Positions 32,268 to 43,077 of a stretch of 64,000 nucleotides of DNA are shown here, piece by piece. The translations under genes and the position numbers were made by a program. Location: positions 124,001-188,000 of the forward strand of contig CATLJY010000242.1 in the NCBI GenBank assembly GCA_949987705.1, written 5' to 3'. The DNA is from Thereva unica (taxonomy: Eukaryota; Arthropoda; Insecta; Diptera; Therevidae). Numbering within the stretch: the stretch's first letter is position 1; each line of letters begins with the position of its first letter. Below the pieces are notes generated by a model, which was not told the DNA's origin, ran no database searches, and saw nothing but the letters and a program-made list of their open reading frames with translations.

Positions 32268-33005
32268 AACTTCCCAGTATAGGAAGTTATTGTAATCGGT
32301 CCGAAAATTGAAATCGAAAATTTCAACTTATTTTCATCTTTCAAGGTCCCAGGAGCATTTTAAGCAAAAAATTGGGAGGAAGTATGTGTGTGTGTATGTG
32401 CGTACGGATGTGGTCATTTTTTCCTGCACGATATCGCGCGAACCAAAACTGATATCGACTTCGTTGAGGTGTCGTTCGAAGCGTATCAACCGAAATATGA
32501 TCTGAAAAGATTTACATGAAATTCGGTCCAGCCGTTTTTTTGATTAAGCGACGTAAGTGATTTTTGTACCTGCACGATATCGCCCGAACCACGAAAGATA
32601 TTGACTTACTTGAGGTGCCGTTCGAAGCGTATTAGCGACAATATAATCTGAAAAGATTTTTATAATATTCCGTCCAGCGGTTTTTTGGTTTAAATGACTT
32701 AAGTGACTTTGTACCTGCACGAACCGCGCGAACTAAAAACTATTTCGACTTCATTGAGGTGCCGAAAAACATTAACACATCAACTTTATATTCATTTTCG
32801 TCATCCTAATCTTGTAGGTGCGCACATTTAGTTTGACGTTTTAGCGAAAATATTGATAAACAATTGTGACAAATTCTCAGTATTATACATATATTGCCTA
32901 TTGTTCATTTATTATTAAAATATCCAATCATAATATTCAACATCCATCATACTGGGAAATTGATCGTGTGGACCGAACGGGTCGAACCCACATCCCAACT
33001 AGTTT
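32268..33005 (+). mobile_element. Tandem-unit MITE, copy 1 (three units)
   Basis: Begins AACTTCCCAGTATAGGAAG and ends with CATACTGGGAA, GGGTCGAACCCACATCCC and AACTAG. Between are about three ~146-bp units beginning GCACGATATCGC, each with TTGAGGTG, CGTTCGAAGCGTATTA and TCGGTCCAGC. The third unit is degraded. It sits between the outer and inner parts of the left inverted-repeat arm, at a T-rich site. No long open frame. Confidence 0.75.
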
Positions 33006-33200
33006 TAGGTAGGTACTTGAAAAACTGAAAGTTCAATGAACGCAATATAAAAAAAAATTAGCTGCGGAAGAGCTGATACAAACCGCTAATAATATCGCCT
33101 TTTACTAATTTGGGTATGGCGAATTCAATAAAAATAAAATCAACCCTCTAACTTGATCAAAAACTACCCTCAGGACAACCCTTATTACTGCGATTTTTTT

Positions 33201-34066
33201 TTACCAAATGTTTTTACATATTTTTATGAGCTAAAGACAAAATATACAAGTCTATACTTATACATTTCAAATATTTGAACCCTTTTCACATAAACAGTCA
33301 CCGAGTGGGAGTCGAGTTGCGTTGAGGTTGAGTTGAAATGACACTTCAACTCAACGACTCAACTCTATGCGTTTCCATGGCTGACTTTTCTGCCTGTGTA
33401 CAGACAGCTGAATGTGCACTTGTATTAAGCAAGCAGCTGTTTTTAAATTTGACGTAATCTTTTTGTTATTAAAAAATAGTGATCATGGACCATAAAATTA
33501 ATTTATTGTGTTCGTTGTGTAACAGAAATGTTATAAACAGGCGCGACAATTTGACTTTTTTAACATTTGACAATCCCGTTTGTAGTTGTGTGCGTGAACT
33601 CTGTTCAATCTACCTATTTTCGTTGAGTTGAGCAGAGTTGAAGATCTTTAACGAAAACTCTTGACTGCGACTGTTTCCATGGAGTTCAACTCGGGTTCAA
33701 CTCTGGTTGAACTCTCATGGAAACTCAGTAAGTAAAAAATATACCAAGACCATTTTTATTGTTCTATTTTATTGTTTTATTATGCTATGTCCTTTCTTTT
33801 TCATTCATAACTTTCGTTACTACTTTCGTTCACTTCAGTCAGTTACCTGCAAGCAGCTGTAAGTGCAAGTAAAGTTAATGCAAGTGAAGTTGCTTGTGAA
33901 AATCATTGTTTTGAATTACAGATTTATCTTTATTTAAACTTGGTACAATATAATAAAACAATTTTCATTGATTTATTTACCAAGGTTTTATATTTTAAAT
34001 AGTTTGTGTGGTGTTATTTGTTTTAGTGATTTTGTGTTAATTTGTGTTAATTTCGGAGTAACTAAA
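33201..34066. other. Stretch with GAGTTGAA inverted repeats, no confirmed gene
   Basis: Many GAGTTGA/TCAACTC words at 33300-33370 and 33625-33726. The latter forms a hairpin between GTTTCCATGGAGTTCAAC and GTTGAACTCTCATGGAAAC, which looks like the end of a small unknown element. A short Cys-containing frame at 33485-33631 is too short to support. 33740-34066 is the leader of the following gene. Confidence 0.45.
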
Positions 34067-36311
34067 ATGGAAAACAAGGTAAATAATCCCGCCTTTCCTA
34101 AAAAGTGCTGCAATCCGTTTGGTGACGAAAAACACACGGAAAAAGTGAGAAATACAAGAAATGCTACCGAATGGATGTGCTCGCTTAATTTAGGTATACA
34201 ATTAGGGATGAAGGTATGTGATAAGTGTAGAAAAAAACTTTATGAAGTTAAGCGTATTGATTTTGTTGAAAGTGATTATCGTGACGTTCCTGGGTGTAGC
34301 ACAAGTCATGAAACATACATTGATAAAGATGCATCTCTCGATCACCTCAACAAATCTTTGCAGCTGATGGGTGAATCGCCTATCAAAAAGAAAAGGATGC
34401 AGGGAGTCAATTCTGGTTCGGTGCAGTGAAAATGTGAAAAAAAGTTTACACTTGACATTTTACACACCTTTTTTCACTTTATCACTGCACTGAACCTGAA
34501 AAAGCGATTCTCGTTGCATTCGTGTAAACTTAATGCTGAATAAAGGCTGAATTGAATTTTTATACTAGCAAGTGACAGTTTATCAAATCTAGTAGGCACA
34601 TATTTAAAGTGTAAACTTTTCACGGCTTCACTCTAAATTTGACGGTGTAAAATATTTTTGAGCGTGCAAAGTTTTTGACAGCGGTTTGCACGGTATAAGA
34701 ATCGCAAACAAATGTGTAAACGTGTAAAGTGTTTTCACGTTTTCACTGCACCGAACCAGAATTGCCCCCCAGGTTGTGAAAAAACATATTCTGCCTTCAA
34801 CAGAACAAGATTGTGATATTGAAAATGATAAAAGCAAAACAGAATCTGAAATGTTAAACCAGTTAAAAGAAAAGTTTTCACAAACTACAAAGCATAGTGA
34901 GCAAATCACAGTTTTAACACTGCTACCTAAAAGTTGGAGTGTTAAGAATATTGAAGAACAATTTGGTGTGTCCAATTACATGGCTCGGGCTGTAAAACGG
35001 TTAGTGAGAGAAAGTGGTATTCTATCAACTCCGAATCCAAAGCCAGGGAAAGCATTAAATGAGGCAACAGCCAGTTTAGTGAAAGGATTCTTTAATGCTG
35101 ATGAAGTTAGTAGGATGATGCCAGGAATAAAAGATTTTGTAGCCATAAGAGATAAGGATTTGAAACTTCAAATTCAAAAGCGTTTGGTATTGGCAAAATC
35201 TGTCAGAGCTCTATCAATTATTTAAAGAAAAGTACTCTACTCATAAAATAGGAATTTCCAAATTTTGTCAGTTGAGGCCAAAAAATTGCATTTTAGCTGG
35301 TGGGAGTGGCACACATACTGTGTGCGTCTGTACGATACACCATAATGTGAAACTGATGATGACCGGAGCAGGACTTAAAAGTATCATGTGGGATGGATAT
35401 GACACACCATTGATTTCATATCATAGCTGCCTTGCAAAAATAATGTGCAATCCCCACAAAATTGTTACATGAATGAGTGCAAAGAGTGCCCTGGTGTTGA
35501 GTGATTAAGTGAAGCATTGTTGAGTAACTTTGAAGAAAAACTTATTGATGAAGTGACATATAAGCAGTGGATTACTGTTGATAGATGTCAAATGAAATCT
35601 ATAACCAAAGACAGCGAAGATTTTGTCGAAGAGTTCTTGGAAATGATTTTAAAGCTTAAAACTCATTCATTCATTACCAACAGGCAAAAGGAGTGTTACA
35701 CAGAAAAGAAGGAAAACGCAGCACCAGGTGAGTTAATCATTAATTGCGATTTTGCAGAAAATTATTCGTTTTTAATCCAAGATGAAGTTCAGTCGTTCCA
35801 TTGGACGACAAACCAAGCCACTCTGCATCCTTTTATTGTGTATTACAAGTGGGAAACCAAAATCAAATATTTACAGTATGTTTTTATATCTGACTGCCTA
35901 AAACATAATACTGTGGCATTTCATGTATTCCAGAATAAGTTGATTTCAATATTAAAAAGCACCATACCATTTAATATTAAGAAGATCACATACTTCTCCG
36001 ATGGCAGTGCTGCTCAATACAAAAATAAGAATAATTTTCACAATCTTTGTCTTCACAATGCCGATTTCGGAAATGAAGCAGAATGGCAGATCTTCGCAAC
36101 AGCCCATGGAAAAAGTGCTTGTGATGGACTTGGTGGCACTGTTAAACGTCTTGCTGCTAAATCCAGTCTACAAAGACCTTACAATAACCAGATATTAACA
36201 TCTCAGAAGTTATACGAATTTGCTGTTGATACCATATCTGGAATAGATTTTGTATATTATTCGACAAAAGAATATGAAGATATGGAGAAAAAAAATTGCA
36301 TCGCGCTTTAA
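34067..36311 (+). pseudogene. Transposase-like gene of unrecognised superfamily, broken
   Basis: The start ATG 34067 opens a Cys-rich N-terminus (CCNPFG, MCSLN, CDKCRKK). After a MITE, 34770-35225 has a DNA-binding-like region (NIEEQFGVSNYMARAVKRL) and PGIKDFV. Then come GSGTHTVCVCTIHHNVKLMM and CYMNECKECPG. The last block, 35517-36311, has INCDFAENYSFLIQDEV, a SDGSAAQYKN motif and a late acidic region, spaced like a DDE-type nuclease. Similar arthropod proteins are familiar to me only as uncharacterised. Breaks: the MITE at 34409-34766, a frame change near 35200, one near 35465, and a TGA before 35517. Its place between long inverted repeats suggests it mobilised this element. The catalytic assignment is inference. 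Confidence 0.6.
34409..34766 (+). mobile_element. MITE inserted in the transposase-like gene
   Basis: The left end ATTCTGGTTCGGTGCAGTG is mirrored by the right end CACTGCACCGAACCAGAAT, about 30 bp including the GTGAAAA continuation. A second, nested inverted pair (34413-34442 with 34467-34497) could form an inner hairpin. Non-coding. The short tail GSVQ of the upstream frame is MITE sequence. No clear target duplication. Confidence 0.75.
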
Positions 36312-36711
36312 TGAATCTGCAGCAATTGCTGGCACCCAAAAATTTCACTCCTACAGTCCCATTTCAGAAAATCTAATTAATGTAAAATTTTATCAATCTA
36401 GTCCAGAACAGTTCACTAAAAATGTTACATTACAACATTGAATCGGGTTTTGTAACCCTTTCCTATGATCAATCTCGGTGGCTTGTATGTAATCTAGAAA
36501 AGAATAACGACACATATGAGTGTATAGTTAGTTTCTTACATCTAAAAGGGCAGGTATTTTCATACATAAACTACAATTAAATCATGTAGTACCCACCCCT
36601 AGTGGGTGGGCGTGCTTTCCCATATCCCAAGGAGTGCGGCCGGTTTCTGAAAATTATCTTATATCTAATAAGTGTATGCTCTGCTAAAATTGGTGGGGTG
36701 TTTCAAATTTA
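36312..36711. other. 3' end region of the transposase-like gene, no further gene
   Basis: Follows the stop at 36311. Short open frames continue the same reading with decay (about 36250-36590), so the gene may originally have extended to near 36590. Nothing else is recognised. Confidence 0.4.
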
Positions 36712-36839
36712 GTAATAAGGGTTTTCCTAAGGGTAGTTATGATCAAGTTAGAGGGTTGATTTTATTTTTATTGAATTCGCCATACCCAAATTAGTAAAAG
36801 GCGATATTATTAGCGGTTTGTATCAGCTCTATTGCACTC

Positions 36840-36908
36840 TATATGAAGAAAATAGGGTATAAAGGGCGTTTCCTGTGACTCTAGTCTTTCACATCAAAAA
36901 AAAAGCTA
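36840..36908 (+). mobile_element. Short LINE 3' tail
   Basis: About 65 bases ending TGACTCTAGTCTTTCACATC and a run of A, absent from the mirrored left arm. The ending resembles those at about 49240 and 55910, so this is a heavily 5'-truncated LINE insertion. Confidence 0.55.
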
Positions 36909-36916
36909 ATTTTTTA

Positions 36917-37955
36917 ACTTCCCAGTATAGGAAGTTATTGTAATCGGTCCGAAAATCGAAATCGAAAATTTCAACGTATTTTCATCTTTCAAGGTCCCAG
37001 GAGCATTTTAAGCAAAAAATTGGGAGGAAGTATGTGTGTGTGTGTGTGTATGTGCGTACGGATGTGGTCATTTTTTCCTGCACGATATCGCGCGAACCAA
37101 AACTGATATCGACTTCGTTGAGGTGTCGTTTGAAGCGTATTAACCGAAATATGATCTGAAAAGATTTTCATGAAATTCGGTCCAGCCGTTTTTTTGTTTA
37201 AGCGACGTAAGTGATTTTTGTACCTGCATGATATCGCCCGAACCACGAAAGATATTGACTTACTTGAGGTGCCGTTCGAAGCGTATTAGCGACAATATAA
37301 TCTGAAAAGATTTTTATAATATTCGGTCCAGCGGTTTTTTGGTTTAAATGACTTAAGTGATTTTTGTACCTGCACGATATCGCGCGAACTATAAAAGATA
37401 TCGACTTAGTTGACGTGCCGTTCGAAGAGTATTAACCAAAATATGATCTGAAAAGATTTTCATAAAATTCGGTCCAGCCGTTTTTTTGTTTAAGCGACGT
37501 AAGTGATTTTTGTACCTGCACGATATCGCCCGAACCACGAAAGATATTGACTTACTTGAGGTGCCGTTCGAAGCGCATTAGCGACAATATAATCTGAAAA
37601 GATTTTTATAATATTAGGTCCAGCGGTTTTTGGTAAAATGACTTAAGTGATTTTTGTACCTGCACAATACCGCGCGAACTAAAATCTATATCGACTTCAT
37701 TGAGGTGCCAAAAAACATTAATACATCAATTTTATATACATTTTCGTCATCCTAATCTTGTAGTTGCGCACATTTAGTTTGACATTTTAGCAAAAATATT
37801 GATAAACAATTGTGACAAATTCTCGGTATTATAGATATATTCTATATTGCCTATTGTTAATTTATTATTAAAATATCCAATCATATATTCAACATCCATC
37901 ATACTGGGAAGTTGATCGTGTGGACCGAAAGGGTCGAACCCACATCCCAACTAGT
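36917..37955 (+). mobile_element. Tandem-unit MITE, copy 2 (five units)
   Basis: Same family and orientation as 32268-33005, but with about five ~146-bp units starting near 37080, 37226, 37372, 37518 and 37664. Inserted in the right inverted-repeat arm at a different point, so the two copies are independent insertions. Non-coding; the open frames are accidents of the repeat. Confidence 0.75.
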
Positions 37956-38810
37956 TTTTATATTGCGTTCATTGAACTTTCAGTTTTTCAAGTACCTAAA
38001 AAATTAATTTCTATATGATCCCAATGCCGTCCCATCCTAAATTTTGGCTTTATATGTACGTTAAGAGTCAAAAATTAGAAAAAACATTATTTTGAGATAT
38101 ACCAAAAATAAAGTTTTGAAAGTGTCGGAAAAAGTTTTATTCTTATTAATAATACTATGTTGTATGTATATCAAATTAAAGCCTTACTAAAACAGAAGAA
38201 ATTGGCACTACTTTCAGCTTTCTATGTCAAGTAAGTTTTTAACTAGAGCAATTTGAAGATTTCAAAATTTTTCTAAATTTTGAGTTTTTCGGTTTTTTTG
38301 AAAATTTATAACAAAAAAACTAGAAGTCGAAAAAATCTGAAAATTTGGTTTTTTCTTAGTTACCACCAGAGGAACACATATAAAAAAAAATTAGGTGATT
38401 CGAAGTCCATGAGGTCCAAAATTAATTAAAAATTGGTTGATTTGATATGGAATGACCCACATATATTGGCTGTGTTCCGTAATATCTCCCAGTATACTAA
38501 CCAGTGAAAATGACGTCATAAATCAGCGTCATACTGGTGATTCGTTCCGAAACTCCGAATTATACAGGCCAGTGCGTTGATACTGACATTGACATTTCTG
38601 GGTACTTGTCAAAAGGAATGAGTTGTTTTTTAAAGAGAATAATATAAATTTTTATAAAATATTATTAAAAAAAGTGAGTTCAGTGAGCAGATTGTTTCAG
38701 TGAAGAAGTGAATTATTAAAACATATTAAAGAAATTAACTTTAGTGAACACTTGAGTGTAGCAGTGAAAAGAAAAACAATAGAAGCCTTTTATAATCAAT
38801 TTTATCTACA

Positions 38811-40109
38811 ATGGAGGTCCCAATAACAGTAATAGCTCGTTTTGTTGTCGAAACACGATTTACCCAACATAGTGCTATTGATGAGATGGTACTTGCTTGT
38901 TGTGAAGAAGAAAGACAAGAAGTTCAAAAATTGATAATTATATCGCCTATACTGTTCTCCGAATGTCAGATAAAACATTTAAGAGCCACTTCAGGTAATG
39001 TGTTATAATTATTGATATAAATTTTCTCAAATGGCAATGGGATTCATTTTAGAGTTGAAAAAAGCACTGTGGACTATTTAATCGATTTACTAGGAGCACA
39101 CTTATCTAGAGCGCCTGGCAGTGTAGGTAGATGTCCTATTCCTATTTATACGCAAATTCTTATGAGTCTTTGGATGATGGCCACACCAGATTCTTATAGG
39201 TAAAAAAACTTAATTAATTTTATAAAATAGTTAATATTCGATTAGATATTGATTATTCTCATTTTCAGATCTGTATGCGAACGTTTCAACATTGGCAAGG
39301 CAACTGGTTGGAGAACCGTTTGGTCTTTTGTACGAGCCATCTATAAATATTTGCCAACATTCATCAAGTGCCCTACTGCTCGAGAAGCTCTGATAACTTC
39401 TACATATATAGAATGGAGATTTCGTTTTCTAGGAGTTTTAGGGGCTGTTGATGGAACGCATATAACCATTGCAGCACCTCATGTGAATTCACATAGCTAT
39501 ATTAACAGAAAAGGAAGGCATTCTATACAGACACAGGTACGGTTGCATCACATTTTCTTTTCCAGTTTTCTTTAATCTTGTTTTTAGGTTGTTTGCGACC
39601 ACAGCTTGAAATTTATTCATGTTTATGCTGGCCAAGTAGGATCTGTTCACGATTCGAGAATTTTTCGACTTTCGGGATTACAGGATCTCTGTACACCTGC
39701 TAATTTCCCACATGATAGTCATCTCCTAGGTGATCAAGCGTACACATTACAGCCGTGTGTAATGGTGCCTTACAAAAATACCGGGCACTTAGATAATGCG
39801 GAAATTCATTTCAATACCGTTCACTCGTCAGCTCGCATGATGGTTGAACGATCCATTGGATTATTGAAAGGAAGATTTCGCAGTTTATTAGACAAACTTC
39901 CATTCAGACGGACGGATTTAATACCACACTACATTGTTGCATGCTGCATTTTGCATAATATTTGCATTTTGCAAAATGATTTAATGGACATTCCTGCAAC
40001 CATCAATGACAATGTAGAAAATCCTGCACATGAACCTCCCCAGGTAATAAACAACACCTTGCGGACGAGGGGATTCGTTAAGCGAAATGCAATTAAAAGT
40101 TCATTATAA
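38811..40109 (+). CDS. PIF/Harbinger (HARBI1-like) transposase, four exons, apparently intact
   Basis: Exons inferred from splice signals and frame: 38811-38994, 39055-39199, 39269-39536 and 39588-40109. Together they give about 372 codons, close to HARBI1 (~350). All three introns are short (60, 69 and 51 bp) with GT-AG ends. The nuclease core (DDE_Tnp_4) has LGAVDGTHI, then YINRKGRHSIQTQ, then LLGDQAYTL and MMVERSIGLLKGRF, supplying the D-D-E residues. The family cuts and pastes its own inverted repeats with help from a Myb/SANT partner, found here at 41841-42061. I see no stop or frameshift. Activity is not shown, and the element's interior has been invaded by other elements. Confidence 0.85.
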
Positions 40110-40234
40110 TTAAATATGGAAAACAACCATTTTGTAAGTTAAATCTTTGTTTCCTGAAAAATATTATAGAATCAATTTTATTGAATTTCCACAGATCACA
40201 CTTAGTAAAAGGATTTATAAATTCGGGAGGTTGA

Positions 40235-40761
40235 CAGGGCCGGACTAGACCAAGTGCCGCCCCCACGCCAATCGCAGGTTGCCGCTTCCTTAAGGCTAGC
40301 GTTTTTGGAAACTTAAATTTTTTACCTATATATGTATATATAGGGTAAATATAATGATAATAATATAATATTATAACATATTATATGATTATTTAATATA
40401 ATGATTTTATACAATTATTATATAATTGTAGTGGTGAAAGATCTTTCTCAGTGTTAAAGAGAATAAAAAATTATTTACGTGCCAGTGTAGGTGACGAAAG
40501 ACTTTATTCATTTGCAATATTGTGCATTGAAGCTGAGCTTAATCGATCTCTAGATGTCGAATTGTTAATTGACGATTTTGCTCAGAAAAAAGCTCGAAAA
40601 GTACTAATTTAAAAACCGTAGAATAGTATGTATTAAAAAAAAATAAATAAAAAAAATTTTCATTCCAAAATATTAAAAAAAAAAAATCACATTATTGCCG
40701 CCCCTAGTAATGTGCCGCCCTACGCCATGGCGTTGTTGGCGTTGGCGATAGTCCGGCCCTG
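40235..40761 (+). mobile_element. hAT deletion derivative with perfect 8-bp duplication
   Basis: The ends CAGGGCCGGACTA and TAGTCCGGCCCTG are inverted repeats flanked by GAGGTTGA on both sides (40227-40234 and 40762-40769), the 8-bp duplication of hAT elements. Of the transposase only the last exon survives. Inserted downstream of the Harbinger transposase. Confidence 0.9.
40432..40611 (+). pseudogene. hAT transposase C-terminal remnant
   Basis: After an acceptor-like TTGTAG, about 60 codons read SGERSFSVLKRIKNYLRASV and onward through ERLYSFAILCIEAEL to a stop. This is the hAT dimerisation region at the extreme C-terminus. The RNase H-like catalytic domain is missing, so it cannot transpose itself. 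Confidence 0.8.
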
Positions 40762-40769
40762 GAGGTTGA

Positions 40770-41115
40770 CGAGAACAATGAAAGAATTTATGGAAGGAGT
40801 TAGTCAACGATTTGCGGACGGAAAAACAAATTATAAGTTAATCATTTTGAATTTGGATAAATACTTTTTTTTTCGTCATTTTTAGGATTATAAAGAAAAT
40901 ACTTGAAGGAAGATATCTAGGAAAAAATAAATATGTTTTGTACCGATGGGCGACCCAATAAAATTATAACATTATCGGGAATGGAAGAAAGGTACAGTAT
41001 TTATTTAGTTTGAAAGATGCCGGTTCTAAATCTACATACATTTTTAGCTCTTCAGAGACAGAACAGTTACTCAATGAAGAAATGGCTACTCTTACCTATG
41101 AAATAGGCTGAATCA
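40770..41115. other. Harbinger interior, no gene recognised
   Basis: Between the hAT derivative and the foldback. Short, decayed open stretches only, with no recognisable domain. Confidence 0.5.
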
Positions 41116-41770
41116 GCCAAGAAGAAGGCAACTTTTGGTACCCACCAGCTTTGTGTAATATGTCGTTGGATAGGTATAGTTGATATAAGTTACTATGGCG
41201 CCTATTTCGAAATCTTTGTCCGTTTTGAGTTATATGGACATAACTGTCCAAAGATATAGTTTTACATGTCACGCTGTATTTTCGTTATCCTATAACCTAT
41301 TTCCATGAGTAAGATACTAATGAACGTAGAACTCCTCCACCCATTCATGTTGGTTCTATATACCCAACTTTAGGAGTTATGAGTCGTCAAATTGAGTGGT
41401 TTTTTTTAACAAAAGTATCAACTTCAGCTTATTTTTTGGAGAAAGAGGTAGGTGAAGATAATATTTCTGTTAAAAAAAGCCCTAAAGTTGCCGACTCATA
41501 ACTCCTAAAGTTGGGTACATAGAACCAACATGAATGGGTGGAGTTCTGCGTTCATTGGTACCTTACTCATGGAAATAGGTTATAGGATAACAAAAATACA
41601 GCGTGATATGTAAAACTATATCTTTGGACAGTTATGTCTATATAACTCAAAACGGACAAAGATTTCTAAATAGGCGACATAGTAACTTATATTCAGCGCA
41701 AGAATACCTATCCAAAGACATATTACACATATTTACTGGAGGTGGTACCAGAGTCCATACATTTTCTGGC
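41116..41770 (+). mobile_element. Foldback element F1 with ~280-bp arms
   Basis: The left arm (41116-41400) is mirrored by 41480-41770. The text around CCTATAACCTATTTCCATGAG, CACCCATTCATGTTGGTTC and ACTTTAGGAGTTATGAGTCG is repeated in reverse complement, with a loop of ~80 bases. Non-coding. A single arm of the same family is at 22540. Confidence 0.8.
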
Positions 41771-41840
41771 ATCCTCCTTTAACATAAAAGAAATCCGTCC
41801 GTCTGGATGGAAACATGCGTAATAGATTTCGCAGTATATA

Positions 41841-42061
41841 CTATTTTTCACGATAAACCCGCTTGAGGGTATCTATTTTTGAATAACATTTTTTGAAACT
41901 TATTGCTCTACCTTTTTTTTCAAACAAAATATTGTTGAAATTTTCTACACATCTGTGTAAAGCTGAAGAAATGTCTTGTTTTTTAGATAGCCGATGAACA
42001 CCTTCCTTTTCATAGGAATGAATCAAAAGGAAAGTTTCCTCTGAATTCCAGATATATGGAG
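41841..42061 (-). CDS. Harbinger second protein, Myb/SANT-like DNA-binding exon
   Basis: On the minus strand an acceptor-like TTTCAG at 42062-42067 is followed by an open exon reading PYIWNSEETFLLIHSYEKEG and ending KRVYREK-stop. The W, EE and LLI spacing matches the Myb/SANT-like domain of Harbinger accessory proteins, which bind the inverted repeats and bring the transposase to the nucleus. An upstream exon would be needed for the start codon and I could not identify it. Gene orientation opposite to the transposase is usual for this group. Confidence 0.6.
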
Positions 42062-42453
42062 CTGAAATTGATATAATTTATTTATAAAATAATCTTTGCA
42101 ACCAAACAATTTTATTAAGAGTTTCGATTTAATAAAATTAATGTTCTAATTCTCAAGCAAAACTTATGTTGTTTATAAGTGAAAATTGGCACATGAATAA
42201 GACTTAGGACATTGACCTTACAGTAAAAAAATAATAATTAACTTATAATCTTGACTATTTTGGTAATTAGCTTATATATTTTCATCGCACGGCTCCATTT
42301 TAAATAAAAATACACGATTAATTCCACTTCATGCACACACGCCCGGTAAATTTTGACGTTTCTTACACCAGTGCCACACCAGTACATCATGGCGCTGATT
42401 TATGACGTCATTTTCACTGGTTAGTATACTGGGAGATATTACGGGACACAGCC

Positions 42454-42570
42454 ATTATGAAATTATGATTAAAAATATAGGACTTTTCTTATTCACTTTT
42501 CCTTTCCCACTTTTCTGCACATATATTTTTAATAATAATTGCATAATAAATTATTTAATGAATTCGTCGG
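42454..42570 (+). repeat. Interspersed repeat R1, right part
   Basis: Continues from ATT with ATGAAATTATGATTAAAAATATAGG and matches 140-265. The left part ends at 38467, on the other side of the Harbinger element. Confidence 0.7.
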
Positions 42571-42690
42571 GTTTGATTTTTCCTTCACACCGGCTTCATT
42601 GTATGGGTGAATTTTTGCGAATGAGAGTGTAAAATACGTAAAACGTTTTTTTAACACTCAAGAAATTTTTTATCATTTAAGAATATCAAC

Positions 42691-43077
42691 ATGACGGATA
42701 TAATTAGGCAATTGCCATCCGCTGTGATTCGCGAATTTATTGATTTATACAGGAAAAATCCGTGTTTGTGGAAAGTAAAAAGTGAAGACTATTTAAATAA
42801 AGTTAAAAAAAAAATGAAGCCTATGAGAAGCTTTTAAATATAGTGAAACCTCATTATTGTGATGCCAATAAAGACTTCATTGTAAGAAAAATTAATAGTT
42901 TAAGAAGTTCTTTTAGAAGAGAGTTAAAAAGAATAAATGACAGTAAAAGGTCAGGAAAAGGAGAAGGCCATGTGTATAAAAGTAATTTGTGGTACTTTGA
43001 TCTCCTCCCTTTTACGACAGACCAGGAGACTCCTAGGGACAGTGTCAAATGGAAAAATCACGCAGCGCGAGGCTAGC
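42691..43077 (+). pseudogene. MADF-domain gene fragment, frameshifted
   Basis: ATG 42691 opens FIDLYRKNPCLWKVKSEDYL, the start of a MADF domain, a DNA-binding fold found in insect regulators and in accessory proteins of some DNA transposons. A run of ten A (42805-42814) carries a frame change. The domain continues from about 42815 through IVRKINSLRSSFRRELKRI and LWYFDLLPFT, then a stop at 43076. It lies outside the Harbinger inverted repeats, so it belongs to another element or a decayed gene. Confidence 0.65.

Larger units (their letters stand above)
31855..38395 (+). mobile_element. Long-inverted-repeat DNA element, superfamily not identified
   Basis: The left arm (31855-32266 and 33006-33200) is mirrored by the right arm (36712-36835 and 37957-38395). 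Together they form inverted repeats of roughly 600 bp, interrupted in each arm by a MITE. The middle carries one broken transposase-like gene (34067-36311). Arm similarity fades outside 31855 and 38395, and I could not define the exact ends or a target duplication. Part of the left arm also lies at 23959-24262 because of the tandem duplication. Confidence 0.65.
38468..42453 (+). mobile_element. PIF/Harbinger transposon with 60-bp inverted repeats
   Basis: The left end GGCTGTGTTCCGTAATATCT is mirrored by the right end AGATATTACGGGACACAGCC, with near-perfect match through TGACGTCATAAATCAGCG. It is flanked by ATT on both sides, and the empty site is seen at 131-150. It carries a transposase on the plus strand and a Myb/SANT-like exon on the minus strand, the usual Harbinger pair. 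An hAT derivative and a foldback are inserted inside it. Length 3,986 bp with those insertions. Confidence 0.9.

Noticed and set aside
32308..32505. Coding frame in the tandem-unit MITE
   Set aside because: Frame arises from the repeat and does not persist between units or copies.
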